DNA of 64,000 nucleotides from NCBI GenBank assembly GCA_013339895.1, contig JABACO010000020.1:7863352-7927351 (forward strand), written 5' to 3'. Under the pieces are notes generated by a model. It searched no databases. It was not told the DNA's origin and was given only the letters and a program-made list of their open reading frames with translations. The translations under genes and the position numbers were made by a program. Shown here one piece after another: positions 45,722 through 56,312 of this stretch; the stretch's first letter is position 1, and every line of letters begins with the position of its first letter. This DNA comes from Ephydatia muelleri (lineage: Eukaryota > Porifera > Demospongiae > Spongillida > Spongillidae).

Positions 45722-48244
45722 ATGGCGACCTCTTCACCAGAAGATACGTACTCTAGGTTTAGACTGCATCTGCAAGGGTCCTTTTCCTCTCAAGAGGAAA
45801 AGGAAACTTTTCTGCGTAGATTTGAGGCAGCGAAGCAACTACTTGCACCCGGTTGCAAGCGGAAATCAACGCTACTATCAGCGTGTTGAGTACTTTGCTG
45901 GACCGTGTATTGACACAACCCGAGAATGTTCAGGCCTCAAATAGCAGAACATCCTATTCTAGGAATGAAATGATGTTGGATTCTGCAGGTTAGTTGGATG
46001 GATATATACATGTACGTTCGGTTATACAAAATTGGGTTTACTAACTTAGGGATCTATACGGGAGACGAAGACGCCAGTGACCAAGACCTCTTTGTGGTCG
46101 AGCGTAAGACCTTCAAGAGTCTTTGTTCGGGCCTTGTCCAGCAGTGTGGCTGTCTCTCCAACCCATCTTGGACTATAGCTTCTTTCATAAAGGTATGAGT
46201 ACCGTAAGTAATTCTGTTCAATTCTCTGTATAAAACTCATTTACTACTCACTTAGAGGGGACATGTAGCTAGGGTCCAGTTTGTTTGCCCACACTGCAAG
46301 CAGTCACGTGTTTGGGCTAGTTCCAGAGTGCTGGCTGGTCATTACCTTGCTAATCAGAAGTAAGAGTACCATTTGGATTTAGTAATATCAATGTAAATGT
46401 GATTCTTTTTGCAGACTGGTCCATGCTTTCACCTGTGCTGGCATGTTGCCTCGCCAGTACATGAATTTTGCTTTATTTGCTGGTATGGGTGTAGTGAAGC
46501 AGAAATACATCAGTTCAGGTGGGGGCTGAGATGATTGATTTATATTATTTTACATCCTGTTCTAATCCATGTTCATTCAGTTTATCTAAACCAACTTTAC
46601 CAGCAAGTGGTGGCAGATGTAGCAGAAGAGTCCATGAAAGCTGCTGTTGAACTTGTGAAGGAAAGCCCTCACCATGCTACAAGTGGAGAGGTTAGAGTGC
46701 CACAAAAAAAAAAGTTTAATTATATATTTACAATATAGTGGGTTATAACTGATGCACGTCACGATTCTACGTCAAATGCATACCACTCAACGGTACCTTG
46801 TCTGGCTGGAAGGTATGCACATAAGTTCTAAATGCCCGTGTTTATCAGCGTATCGTCCATTTCAGTACACACAGGATTGTTGGAATTTCCACTCTTTCCC
46901 GACAGCAGGACAGAGTTGCTCAGACCAGGGAAGTGGCATGCACTAAGATCGTCTTGCCTCAAGTTATTGCCCGAGGTTTGCTCTTGTGTCCCAACTTTTT
47001 ACAATTTCACATTTTCTTTCTAACAAAGGGTTAAACATCACAGAGGTAGCCCATGACTACCAGGCTACTATAAAGCTGTATGTACGACAACTCGGGATGG
47101 TCAATTCCTACGACACTTGGCATGGTAAGGTATCTATAGGTTTTCATTGGTGAATTGATTGGAGTTATTGCAGGCACTAAGAATGTGGCGAAGCAGCTGC
47201 GTCGTATCTGTGCCGGTACGGTCCGTACAAGGGTAGGACGTGGTTCACTGAACTTTCTGATAAGGGTATGTACTTTTTGGACATATTGATTCAGCAAGGT
47301 GCACCAAGGTGCACTTGTATTGGTGCATGATGGCAACCCTGTCCGTCTACGTGCAATGATCATGAACATCAGCAAGCACTTTCAGGTTTGTATTTACATA
47401 GTGGGTGGGTGTGCATGTGTGTATGTCTGTGTATGTGATGTGAATGTGTGTGATTGTGTGTCTTTTATGTGCATTAGTGCATTCCATACGTGATATGCAT
47501 CCCTGTCTGTGATTCAGGGTGATCACCAAAGTTGCTCTTCTGAGAGTCCCTGTCAACAGCCAGGTTACGTTCCAAAAAGGAAGCCTCTCACTATGCCGGC
47601 AGCCATTAGTGCATATGAGGCTGCACTACGAAAAACCCTCATCTACAAAAACGCTGATTCCTGCCATCTGGTATGTAACATGAACAACATATCGTGTGAA
47701 TATACATATTTGTGTTCTTCCAGTGTCGGGATACCTACTAACCATCAACTGCTCACCTACCTCCCAAAGAGAATTCACTTCCACACCAAGACATTTGAAA
47801 TGCGTATGAACTTGGCTGTGATGGATTGGGTGAGTGTTCTGCTTGTTCTGTATGTGTGATGAGATTATGCAACCACATCGATCAGAATGAAAACTGTCAA
47901 AGGATGGCAACAAGTCACCACGAATACACAGATGTTCGCCGACCAGACCATCACTCCACATACAATGTGTTGGTCAAGAAAACATATCGTTTTGTAAACA
48001 ACATCTGGAGTATGTACGTTCTCAGGAACATCACGTCTCAACAGTATGTGACGATCAGTGATGCCTAATAATTGTTGTAAGACAAGTACTTTTTAGGATA
48101 CTTCAGGATGATGAAGATGATGATGAGATGGTGTTGCCATATGATGCAGCTATGTATGATGGAGACTATGTGGACAGTGCACGTGAGGATGATGACTATG
48201 TTTGTTCAGAGGACGGTGGGGATGACGAGGAAGAAGATAACTGA
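45722..48244 (+). pseudogene. 14-exon transposase-like gene with zinc ribbon and DARHDS core
   Basis: Exons by splice site and phase: 45722-45988, 46050-46192, 46256-46359, 46415-46518, 46581-46690, 46739-46812, 46866-46975, 47029-47124, 47174-47265, 47295-47385, 47518-47670, 47724-47829, 47886-48043, 48097-48244. In order they give a zinc ribbon (CPHCKQSRVWASSR), FTCAGMLPRQYMNFALFAGM, WVITDARHDSTSNAYHSTVP (first acidic site), RIVGISTLSRQQDRVAQTRE, LNITEVAHDYQATIK, GMVNSYDTWHGTKNVAKQLR, IYKNADSC, HQLLTYLPKRIHFHTKTFEM, DVRRPDHHSTYNVLVKKTYR and an acidic tail (DDEDDDE...DDEEEDN). I recall this motif order from an RNase H-like transposase family in invertebrates and fungi. Exon 1 (stop at 45887) and exon 9 are frame-shifted. 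Exon 12 lacks the residues between CRDTY and NHQLL. It is probably inactive. Confidence 0.78.
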
Positions 48245-48461
48245 AGTTCTGTGGCTGTAGGTGATTTACTATATTTACATAATTTTTATGCCCAGATGTC
48301 TTTTGTCAGCCACAGGTCTCATTTTCTGAATTGATATCCCTGTCTTTATCTCAAAACAGTTCTTTTTAGAACTACCAGTACGAACAACAGATTTACTTTG
48401 TCAGATCTGCATCTGACAGCCAATGATGTATGTACATTATGAAAGCAAATGAATTTCGTCT

Positions 48462-48586
48462 CATTTTCCTTGCAGATCTTGAACCATGGCTGCAGCTGGC
48501 ACTTGATGGACTTGTGTGACTACTAAACTACATGTGCATCCTTCCACGTTGTGGTGGTCCATGACCTGCCTGAGGACAACCTCGAA
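48462..48586 (-). pseudogene. Partial duplicate exon of accessory gene (right arm)
   Basis: Mirror of 26211-26335. Confidence 0.58.
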
Positions 48587-48967
48587 GCCTGCACATAGAC
48601 ACTTGGAACTTGGTGAATGTGTGTCTTGAATGGACTGGAGGCTACTAGTGATGCCCTTTGTAAGCCTAAACATGGGATTGATAAGGCTTGGCAAAGTCGT
48701 ATCTCTCATCTGCATGAAATACTGTAGGAAAGCATATGTACATGTTTTCTATATTGATTGAGCTATTTCAGCTAAAACAGTATTGGAAACCATTCAGTTC
48801 ATTCATTTCCACAACTTTCCCATAGCATGGATGAATGCCCCCTCGTGCTATCTGTGCATAATGGGATATCAAATGAACAGGCAGCAATATGAATACACAC
48901 ACATTCATGAGTCAGAGGTACTGGTCAGCAACACATACAATACTGTTACAAAAATGATGATCTGTAG

Positions 48968-49878
48968 TTAGTGTAAGGAATGCCCACTGGATTTGGATAC
49001 CTGCTTCTGATTTCCTATGTAGCAAAGTACGTTTTCTAATACGAAGGTTGGATCATTCACATTTTGTACACATTTTGGCATTATCTCTCTTCTGTCCAAT
49101 GGGTGCGTCACCAATCCCTTCCTCGCCAGGTATGTTGGGTGGTCCCACAACCCCAGGTCTTTCACAAGCTTCCAGAATTGCTGGTAAAGTTTGTACCACT
49201 TTCTGTCATTGGCTAAGGATGGGACAGCTCTCCCAGTGAGGAACACAGGTGGCCGACGGATTATGCAAGGCCCAAACAGGCAGTGTGGACAACAAGGTTC
49301 ATTAGGAGTACCATTCAGCACTGGTGGGTCGTCCTCCTGAGTAACCTGATGTAGGAAGCCCACAAAGTGTATAAATGGGGTATTGTTTCTATGACAACCA
49401 AGCAATTTACCTCGTGGGCACTGCACTGTACAAGTTTCTGAACTGGCTGGCATTTGTAACATATCTTGGAGCCCTCTACAACTGGAGTTGGTGGCTGGCA
49501 CTTGACAGGTATCTTGGCATGTTATTTCTATGCATACATTATCCACCCCTCCTGCGTTGTGATGGTCTATGACTTGTCTTAGGTCAGCCACAAAGGTCGC
49601 AGGCAGGCATCCAGTGGTACATTCAACCACAACCTTGCATAAATGAGTGTGTAGGAATGTGGTCGATCACTAGCTGGTACAATTGAACTACAGATGAGTA
49701 GGGATGTGGCTGATTCTGGCTTGTGTATGTCTATATATGTACAGTACTGGCTTGTTTACTAATTGCATTGCTCTATATTACCTGTGTTACTTATTTGACT
49801 AATTCGTTTTGCTGAATCGTGTGCCTGACAACATAACCTTACCTTTATTCTAGGAACGGCGCTAGGTTCGGAAGACAT
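48968..49878 (-). CDS. Cys-rich transposon accessory protein (right-arm copy)
   Basis: Mirror of 24919-25829. The start codon of the short first exon is at 49878-49876 and the stop is at 48968-48970. It faces the 14-exon gene tail to tail, about 0.7 kb apart. Confidence 0.65.
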
Positions 49879-50374
49879 ATTTCACAGAAAACCTCCTGCT
49901 AAAAATTTCAGCACGCGGAGATGTGGTTTTTGATTTCGAGACAGCTGGAATCAGGGGTTTCAAAAGTTTTCTCCATTTTATTGCTTTGTTTGCTCACGCA
50001 AATGCTCATATTTTTTTTTGCTCACGCAAATGCTCATGCAGCCACGCTCACCTTTGAAACTCACGTAAAGCCTCGCAGAGCTTGTAACAGTTATCAATGC
50101 ACTCTCCAGTATAAACTGAAACACAATGCGAGTCTGTTTCGAGAACAAATAAACGCGCGCGATAGAGTACTAAGAAGTACTTGATCTGCCCGTCTTAACA
50201 ACGTAAAAACGATGTAGCCAGCAAGTGTGGGTGAGAATCCTAACAGCTTACAAAACTACGCCATTCTGAGGATGTTGAGCTCACGTGATTTCCGGTTGGA
50301 TCCAAGCGCCTTTTATACGGGAGTTTGAGCACGGCCTGCGCAACTATTTACGTGGCGTCTCCTCCTTTAATATA

Positions 50375-50494
50375 TGTCAATCATTCGTGTTAGTTATTGT
50401 ACGCGCACGTGATTGAGTGACATTAGAGAGAGAGGTCATCGCGCACGCTAGCGATAGGATCTAGAGAAATCACATTCCACTGTAGTTTTACACA
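50375..50494 (+). repeat. BEL 5' LTR (right arm)
   Basis: 120 bp, TGTCAATC...TTACACA. No clear TATA box is seen. It contains GAGAGAGAG and a self-complementary GCTAGC. Confidence 0.92.
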
Positions 50495-50510
50495 TGGTCC
50501 TTCGAGCCGG
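50495..50510 (+). promoter_or_regulatory. Primer-binding site complementary to tRNA-Tyr
   Basis: TGGTCCTTCGAGCCGG directly follows the 5' LTR. Its complement, CCGGCTCGAAGGACCA, is the 3' end expected of metazoan tRNA-Tyr (acceptor strand TCGAAGG, discriminator A, CCA). Confidence 0.8.
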
Positions 50511-50525
50511 GAATCAACCTGAAAT

Positions 50526-52310
50526 ATGTCTGAACAGGAAGGAACAAAAAAGAGGCGAATCCGAGCAGGACATAGATCCTCTGCGGCGCGTCTGATCTCA
50601 CAAGTCCAATCCATGTCCAAGTCGTCATCTGGATCCGAGGAATTGAACATTCCAACGCTAAGTAGAATGATTCAAACGTTAAAGGACAAACTAAAGACCG
50701 TTTCGCAGCTCGACGAAGATATCCTAAAGTTTACGGAGGAAGAGGATGAGATCAAAGAAGAGATCAAACAAACCGACATCTACCACGAAAGGATGGAGCA
50801 AGCCATAGTTACTCTGGAGGTAATGATCGCCGATTTGGAGCGTATGAATGCACCGCAACCAGCGACCTTGCGTGATACGACTGCAACTACGCAGGAACAG
50901 GTAGCGCCGGTACAAGCCTCAAGTAGCGCTGCAAATAATGGAGTTTTAGCAATCCCTGAAGGCAACAGGCCATCAACCAGTAGCGGTTCACATTCGGTTC
51001 CAGTGCAGCCTCCATCTGTATTGCCAAACCCACCAGTTGTGCCTGTATCTGCGGCCCGAGTGCCAAAGGTGATACTGAAACGTTTTGATGGCAGTCTGAT
51101 TCAGTGGGCTACCTTTTGGGATATGTTTGAATCTTCGATACATACAAACCTGGAACTATCTGACATAGACAAATTTAACCACTTGCACTCGCTGCTAGAG
51201 GGTTCGGCAGCAGATTCCATTTCGGGGCTCTCTTTGACCGCGTCCAACTACTCAGAAGCAATAGCCATCCTCAAACGAAGATTTGGCAACAAACAACAGG
51301 TGGTGAATAGACATATGGACTTGTTACTTGAGCTTGAGCCAGTCTTCTCAATGCGGGACCTGAAGAAACTTCGTCATCTATATGACCAGGTTGAAGGGCA
51401 TGTAAGAAACTTGAGATCATTAGGTGTGTCCTCTGAGTCCTATGGTAGTCTGCTATCCCCTATTGTGATGAAGCGCCTCCCACAAGAATTGTGTATCATT
51501 GTCAGCAAGCAAGTAGGATCAGACTCGTGGAACCTAGACCAGATGATGGAAATCATTGAGAAGGAGCTGGAGGCAAGAGAAAGAGCAAGCATGAACTCAA
51601 GTGGTCACAACACGCAGATACAAACGAGGAAGAGTCATGACCACCCGACAGCTGCAGTCCTAGTTGCAACTAATGCTTCGTTCAGTTGCTATTGCAAAAC
51701 TGTGACAAACCCAGATGCACGGAGACAAATCCTGTTGAAAACTGGAAGATGCTTTATATGCCTTAGGAAGGGGCACATGGGAAAGGACTGCAGATCTTCC
51801 ACCAGATGTGCTAGCTGTCGTGGAAGACATCACACCTCTATCTGTGGTTCAACCAGAAACCCACAAGGCTCAACAAGTCCTGTACCATCTTCGTCTTCAT
51901 CTCAGTTGCAGCAAGGGACTCCACTCACAGCTAAGACTGGAACATCGTCAGTATCCCTGTACGTTGACATGAGAACTCCAGTGCTACTCCAGACAGCTAC
52001 TACGATGGCATACTCGAGGGAAAGGCCAACCCGACCACAGAAAGTTAGATTGATCCTCGACAGTGGCAGCCAGAAGTTCTACGTATCAGCCAAGCTGCAG
52101 GAAATACTGAAGCTATCGGCAGAACAGTCAATAGCTGTAGCCATCAAGACCTTCGGGACAGAGACGGAGAAGGTTCAAAATTGTGACATTGTAAAACTTT
52201 TGCTGAAGACGAAGTCTGGAACAGATCTGGAACAGATCTGGAACTATCTCTGCACACAGTACCCTTTATCTGTGAACCACTGTCTGGACAGCCAATGGAA
52301 GTGGCTGTAG
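50526..52310 (+). CDS. BEL/Pao Gag with zinc knuckle and aspartic-protease-like end
   Basis: 594 codons. Residues about 35-100 form a charged, coiled-coil-like helix (LSRMIQTLKDKLKTVSQLDE onward). The Gag core of the DUF1759 type is near 178-330 (PKVILKRFDGSLIQWATFWD; SNYSEAIAILKRRFGN). A CCHC knuckle begins at C409 (CFICLRKGHMGKDC), followed by a second Cys/His set (CASCRGRHHTSIC). A retropepsin-like LILDSGS lies near 507-513 (DUF1758 region). The frame ends at 52310, and pol resumes in another frame from 52295. BEL elements usually carry gag-pol as one frame, so this is a break rather than a designed boundary. Gag itself is open throughout. Confidence 0.93.
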   Translation: MSEQEGTKKRRIRAGHRSSAARLISQVQSMSKSSSGSEELNIPTLSRMIQTLKDKLKTVSQLDEDILKFTEEEDEIKEEIKQTDIYHERMEQAIVTLEVMIADLERMNAPQPATLRDTTATTQEQVAPVQASSSAANNGVLAIPEGNRPSTSSGSHSVPVQPPSVLPNPPVVPVSAARVPKVILKRFDGSLIQWATFWDMFESSIHTNLELSDIDKFNHLHSLLEGSAADSISGLSLTASNYSEAIAILKRRFGNKQQVVNRHMDLLLELEPVFSMRDLKKLRHLYDQVEGHVRNLRSLGVSSESYGSLLSPIVMKRLPQELCIIVSKQVGSDSWNLDQMMEIIEKELEARERASMNSSGHNTQIQTRKSHDHPTAAVLVATNASFSCYCKTVTNPDARRQILLKTGRCFICLRKGHMGKDCRSSTRCASCRGRHHTSICGSTRNPQGSTSPVPSSSSSQLQQGTPLTAKTGTSSVSLYVDMRTPVLLQTATTMAYSRERPTRPQKVRLILDSGSQKFYVSAKLQEILKLSAEQSIAVAIKTFGTETEKVQNCDIVKLLLKTKSGTDLEQIWNYLCTQYPLSVNHCLDSQWKWL

Positions 52311-55300
52311 AACGTTTCTCGTACTTACACGGATTGGACCTAGCAGATGCAGACCCTTCAGAAAGGTCAGAGATTGATGTCTTGATAGGTGCCGACTACT
52401 ACTGGAAGGTAGCAACGGGAAGGATTAAGCATGGCCGAGTTGGACCTACAGCTGTAGAGACAAGATTTGGATGGGTGCTTTCAGGACCTGTCCCTGGATT
52501 CAGTCAGACAACAATCTCAAACTTTGTGAGCTCTCATGTTCTGAAGGTGGGATGTACAGATCAGTTGGATCTGGCTAGTCTTGACAAGAAACTCCAAGCG
52601 TTTTGGGATCTGGACACCATGGGGATAAGAGGAGAGGACTGCATTTATAGCAGATTCACTAAGAACATCTCATTACAAGATGGTCGCTACTGCGTACATC
52701 TTCCATGGAAGGAACCACACCCTCTACTTCCAGACAACTATGAACTCAGTAAAGATAGACTGTTCAATTTGCTGAGACGACTTCGACAGAGTCCTGATAT
52801 CTTGAACCAGTATGATGCAGTTATCCAAGATCAGATAAAGTGTGGCATTGTGGAGGTAGTCGAAGCACAAGACAGTGGGATTGTCGGAAGAACACACTAC
52901 ATTCCACATCATGCAGTCATTCGGGAGGACAAACAGACGACCAAATTACGAATAGTGTACGATGCCTCTGCACGAAGTGGAGGACCATCGCTCAATGACT
53001 GTCTGTTTGCTGGACCCAACCTTTGGACAGAATATATTAGACATCATACTCCGCTTCCGACTGCATCGTGTAGCTCTGTCTGGTGATATCGAAAAGGCAT
53101 TTTTAATGATCTCAGTTTCAGAGGAAGATCGTGATGCGCTGAGATTTTTATGGGTTGAGGATCTCAGCAGCCACTTACCGAGGCTTGTTACTCTCAGATT
53201 TGCTCGCGTTGTATTTGGAGTGTCATCCAGCCCTTTCCTCCTCAATGCGACCTTGAGATATCATATGGAAAGGTACAGAACAAGTGATCCATCATTTGTG
53301 GACCAATTCGTCAGGTCTGTCTACGTTGATGACATAACATCAGGAGCAGATACAGAAGAAGAAGCCCTAGAGTTGGCAATGAAGTCACGGCAACGGTTGG
53401 CAGAGGCAGGTTTTAATTTGAGGAGGCTTGTAACAAACCTCCCAAGACTTCAAAATTCCCTGTCGTCTTTTGAGAAGCAGCAGTCTGAAAGGGAAATTGG
53501 GTGTAACACGGTTACATCTGATGAGGAGTCTTATGCCAAGAACACCCTCGGTGACAGGGTGAACATTCATGAGAGCGTTTAGATACTGGGAGTACGATGG
53601 AAACCAACTGATGACCAAATTGTGAGCGATCTAAGTGCACTCCTGGATAGCATTGCTGACATTACGCCTACCAAGAGAAACATAATTGGACTTTCAGCTA
53701 GAGTGTATGACCCATTAGGTCTCCTTTCTCCCATTACTGTCTGCTTTAAAATCATGTTTCAGGACATTTGTGCAGCAAGGATTGGCTGGGATGAGACATT
53801 GTCAGAGGAGCTACTGATTAAGTGGAGAGAGTTAGTGGCTAACCTGAAACAGTCACAGCCACTTCGCATTCCTAGATACTACTTCTCTGGAATTGATGTA
53901 TCTACTCTCCATACATGCACCCTGTTTGGTTTCTGTGATGCTTCTAAGAAGGCGTATGCAGCGGTCATCTTTTTACAAATGAAGACACCAAACCAGTGCA
54001 TGACACGCTTCATGGTCTCCAGAACGAGAGTCGCCCCTCTTAATGCACAGACAATTCCACGGCTGGAGCTATTGGCTGCACTCCTCTTGGCACGTCTTGT
54101 GTCAACTATAACAAAGGCAGTACAACCAGAACTGATATTCGACATTATGGTGTGCTTCACTGACTCCAAGATTGCCTTATATTGGATACGAGGTTTCAGC
54201 AAGGAATGGAAACAGTTCGTCCAGAATCGGGTAGATGAGATTCGAACTCTGGTACCTATGGACTCCTGGTATCACTGCCCGGGAGAGACAAATCTGGCGG
54301 ACCTACCCTCAAGAGGAATAGGGCTATGCAACACAGTTGATAGCTCGATGTGGTTGAATGGACCCAAGTGGATCGCTGATGACGAATTCGAACCTCAGTA
54401 CAGTGATACTTCAATTCCAGAGGAATGCCTGTCAGAGATGAAGGTTAAGGATCTTATGGCACACTCCGTTTTGATTACTCAAGGTTGCTGTCAGTACGAA
54501 CCAGTCATTACCTGTGAGCATTTCAGTACCTTGAGTCATCTCCTGAGGGTGACGGCATATATCCAAAAGTTCATCTCCATTCTCAAGGCCAAGGTCAAGC
54601 GCACCAACATTCCTTCCAGTGTTGTAACAGCATTAGACATTGAGAGCGCATTACTGTACTGGGTGAAGCTATCACAAAGGACATTGAATCAAGATGAACA
54701 ATTCGATGCTTGGCAGAAGCAACTTGGATTATACTGTGACACTGATGGTGTGTGGAGGTGTAAAGGAAGACTGGGCAATGCTGATCTGCAAGAGAACACC
54801 AAATACCCTATCTTCCTCAATAGGAAACATCACTTGACAGCATTGGTGGTGCAGGATTGTCACACTAGAGTGATGCACAATGGTGTCAAAGAGACACTAA
54901 CAGAGTTTCGTTCAAGATACTGGATTGTGCGAGGTCGGCAGTTTGTACAGAGACTTCTGAATGAATGCAGAATTTGCAGGCGACATAACTCAAGACCATT
55001 CACTGGTCCACCACCACCTCCTTAACCTGACTATCGTGTGCAGGAATCACCTCCATTTAGTGCAACTGGAGTGGACTATGCAGGCCCGCTATACCTCAAG
55101 AATGGTGACAGCAAAGTTTGGATCTGCCTGTTTACCTGTTGTGCCGTGAGGGCTGTGCATTTGGAGTTAGTCCCAGATTTGACCACAAGTGCTTTCATCT
55201 GCTGTCTAAGGCGATTTTCTGCTAGACATGGTACCCCTCAAAGGATAGTGTCAGATAATAGCAAGACCTTCAAGTCTGCAAACAAGATTCTTTTGGCTCC

Positions 55301-56141
55301 ACAGAAGGCACCTGAAGTACAGCAGTATCTCAGTGTCTCACACATCGAGTGGACGTTCATTCTCGAAAAGGCTCCATGGTGGGGTGGATTCTATGAAAGG
55401 ATCATCCAATCAGTGAAGAGATGCATGAAAAAGGTAATTGGGAGAACAAGGTGGACGTATGATGAGTTATTGACAGTTCTGGTTGAAGTTGAAGCTACAC
55501 TCAACTCCCACCCCATCTCCTACTTGTCAGCGGAAGACTTTGATGAACCATTAACACCATCGCATTTGCTGACTGGCCGTCGATTACTCACCTTGCAGGC
55601 TCCAGCAACTTGTGAAGAGGACCCAGAGTTTGGGAGTGGTGACATCAAGGCTGACCTCACCAGACGCATGAGGCATTTGAATCGTGTTATGGAATGTTTC
55701 TGGAGAAGGTGGAGATCTGAATATCTCGCCGGACTGAGAGAGTATCATGCCTATGGTGCAAGAGTAAAACCTGCAAGGAGTAAGGTTGCTGCTGGAGACG
55801 TTGTGCTGATTTATGATGCTGACCAGCCCAGAACTATGTGGAGAATGGGAAGGGTGGAGTCATTACTACAGAGTTCAGATGGTAATGTAAGGGGAGCCTC
55901 TCTTCGTGTTTCATCTGGTTCTAAGTCAACACTATTGAGGCGGACTATCCAGCAACTGTACCCTTTAGAAACTAGTGTGCCAGTCTCATCTGATCCAGTA
56001 CCCCAACCAGAGACCGCAGTTGCACACACTTCTGAGGTGGAGGAGACTGATACTACTGAAACTGTATCCTGTCCACGCAGAGCAGCTGCTCAACTTGCAA
56101 GATACAGACTTGAGGAATTGACTGCTGAAGAAAACGATTGA
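52295..56141 (+). pseudogene. BEL/Pao pol, broken (RT, RNase H, integrase, DUF5641)
   Basis: 52295-53086 carries LIGADYYWKV and the start of the RT (YDASARSGGPSLNDCL). A shift near 53010-53040 moves to the frame 52962-53582 with SGDIEKAFLMI and the catalytic YVDD (about 53320). An in-frame stop at 53580-53582 precedes IGLSARVYDPLGLLSP, the RNase H region (FGFCDASKKAYAAVI, RLELLAALLLARLV, FTDSKIALYWI) and an HH-CC integrase finger (HHLTALVVQDCHTR...CRICRRH). Another in-frame stop at 55023-55025 precedes the integrase core (ATGVDYAGPLYL, IVSDNSKTF, APWWGGFYERII; D-D-E all present) and the C-terminal DUF5641-like domain (FWRRWRSEYLAGLRE, GDVVLIYDADQPRTMWRMGR). At least four interruptions are shared by both arms. 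Confidence 0.94.
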
Positions 56142-56179
56142 CTTGCAATTACTTTATTGTTGACTAGCGTGGGCTAGTC

Positions 56180-56188
56180 AAGGGGGAG
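56180..56188 (+). promoter_or_regulatory. Polypurine tract before BEL 3' LTR
   Basis: AAGGGGGAG directly precedes TGTCAA of the 3' LTR, the expected plus-strand priming site. Confidence 0.8.
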
Positions 56189-56312
56189 TGTCAATTATTT
56201 GTGTTAGTTATTGTATGCACACGTGATTGATTGAGTGACATTAGAGAGAGAAGTCGTCGCGCACGCTAGCGATAGGATCTAGAGAAATCGCGTTCCACTG
56301 TAGTTTTGCACA
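56189..56312 (+). repeat. BEL 3' LTR (right arm)
   Basis: 124 bp. Against the 5' LTR there are nine transitions, no transversion and one extra ATTG. Confidence 0.92.

Larger units (their letters stand above)
50375..56312 (+). mobile_element. BEL/Pao LTR retrotransposon (right-arm copy)
   Basis: Complete structure with ATATA duplicated at 50370-50374 and 56313-56317. It has LTRs of 120 and 124 bp, a primer site complementary to tRNA-Tyr, gag, pol and a purine tract. The length (5.9 kb) and domain order suit BEL/Pao; the LTRs are short for the group. Stops and shifts in pol make it defective. It lies within the CAGGCCC transposon, beside the nested palindrome. Confidence 0.95.
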
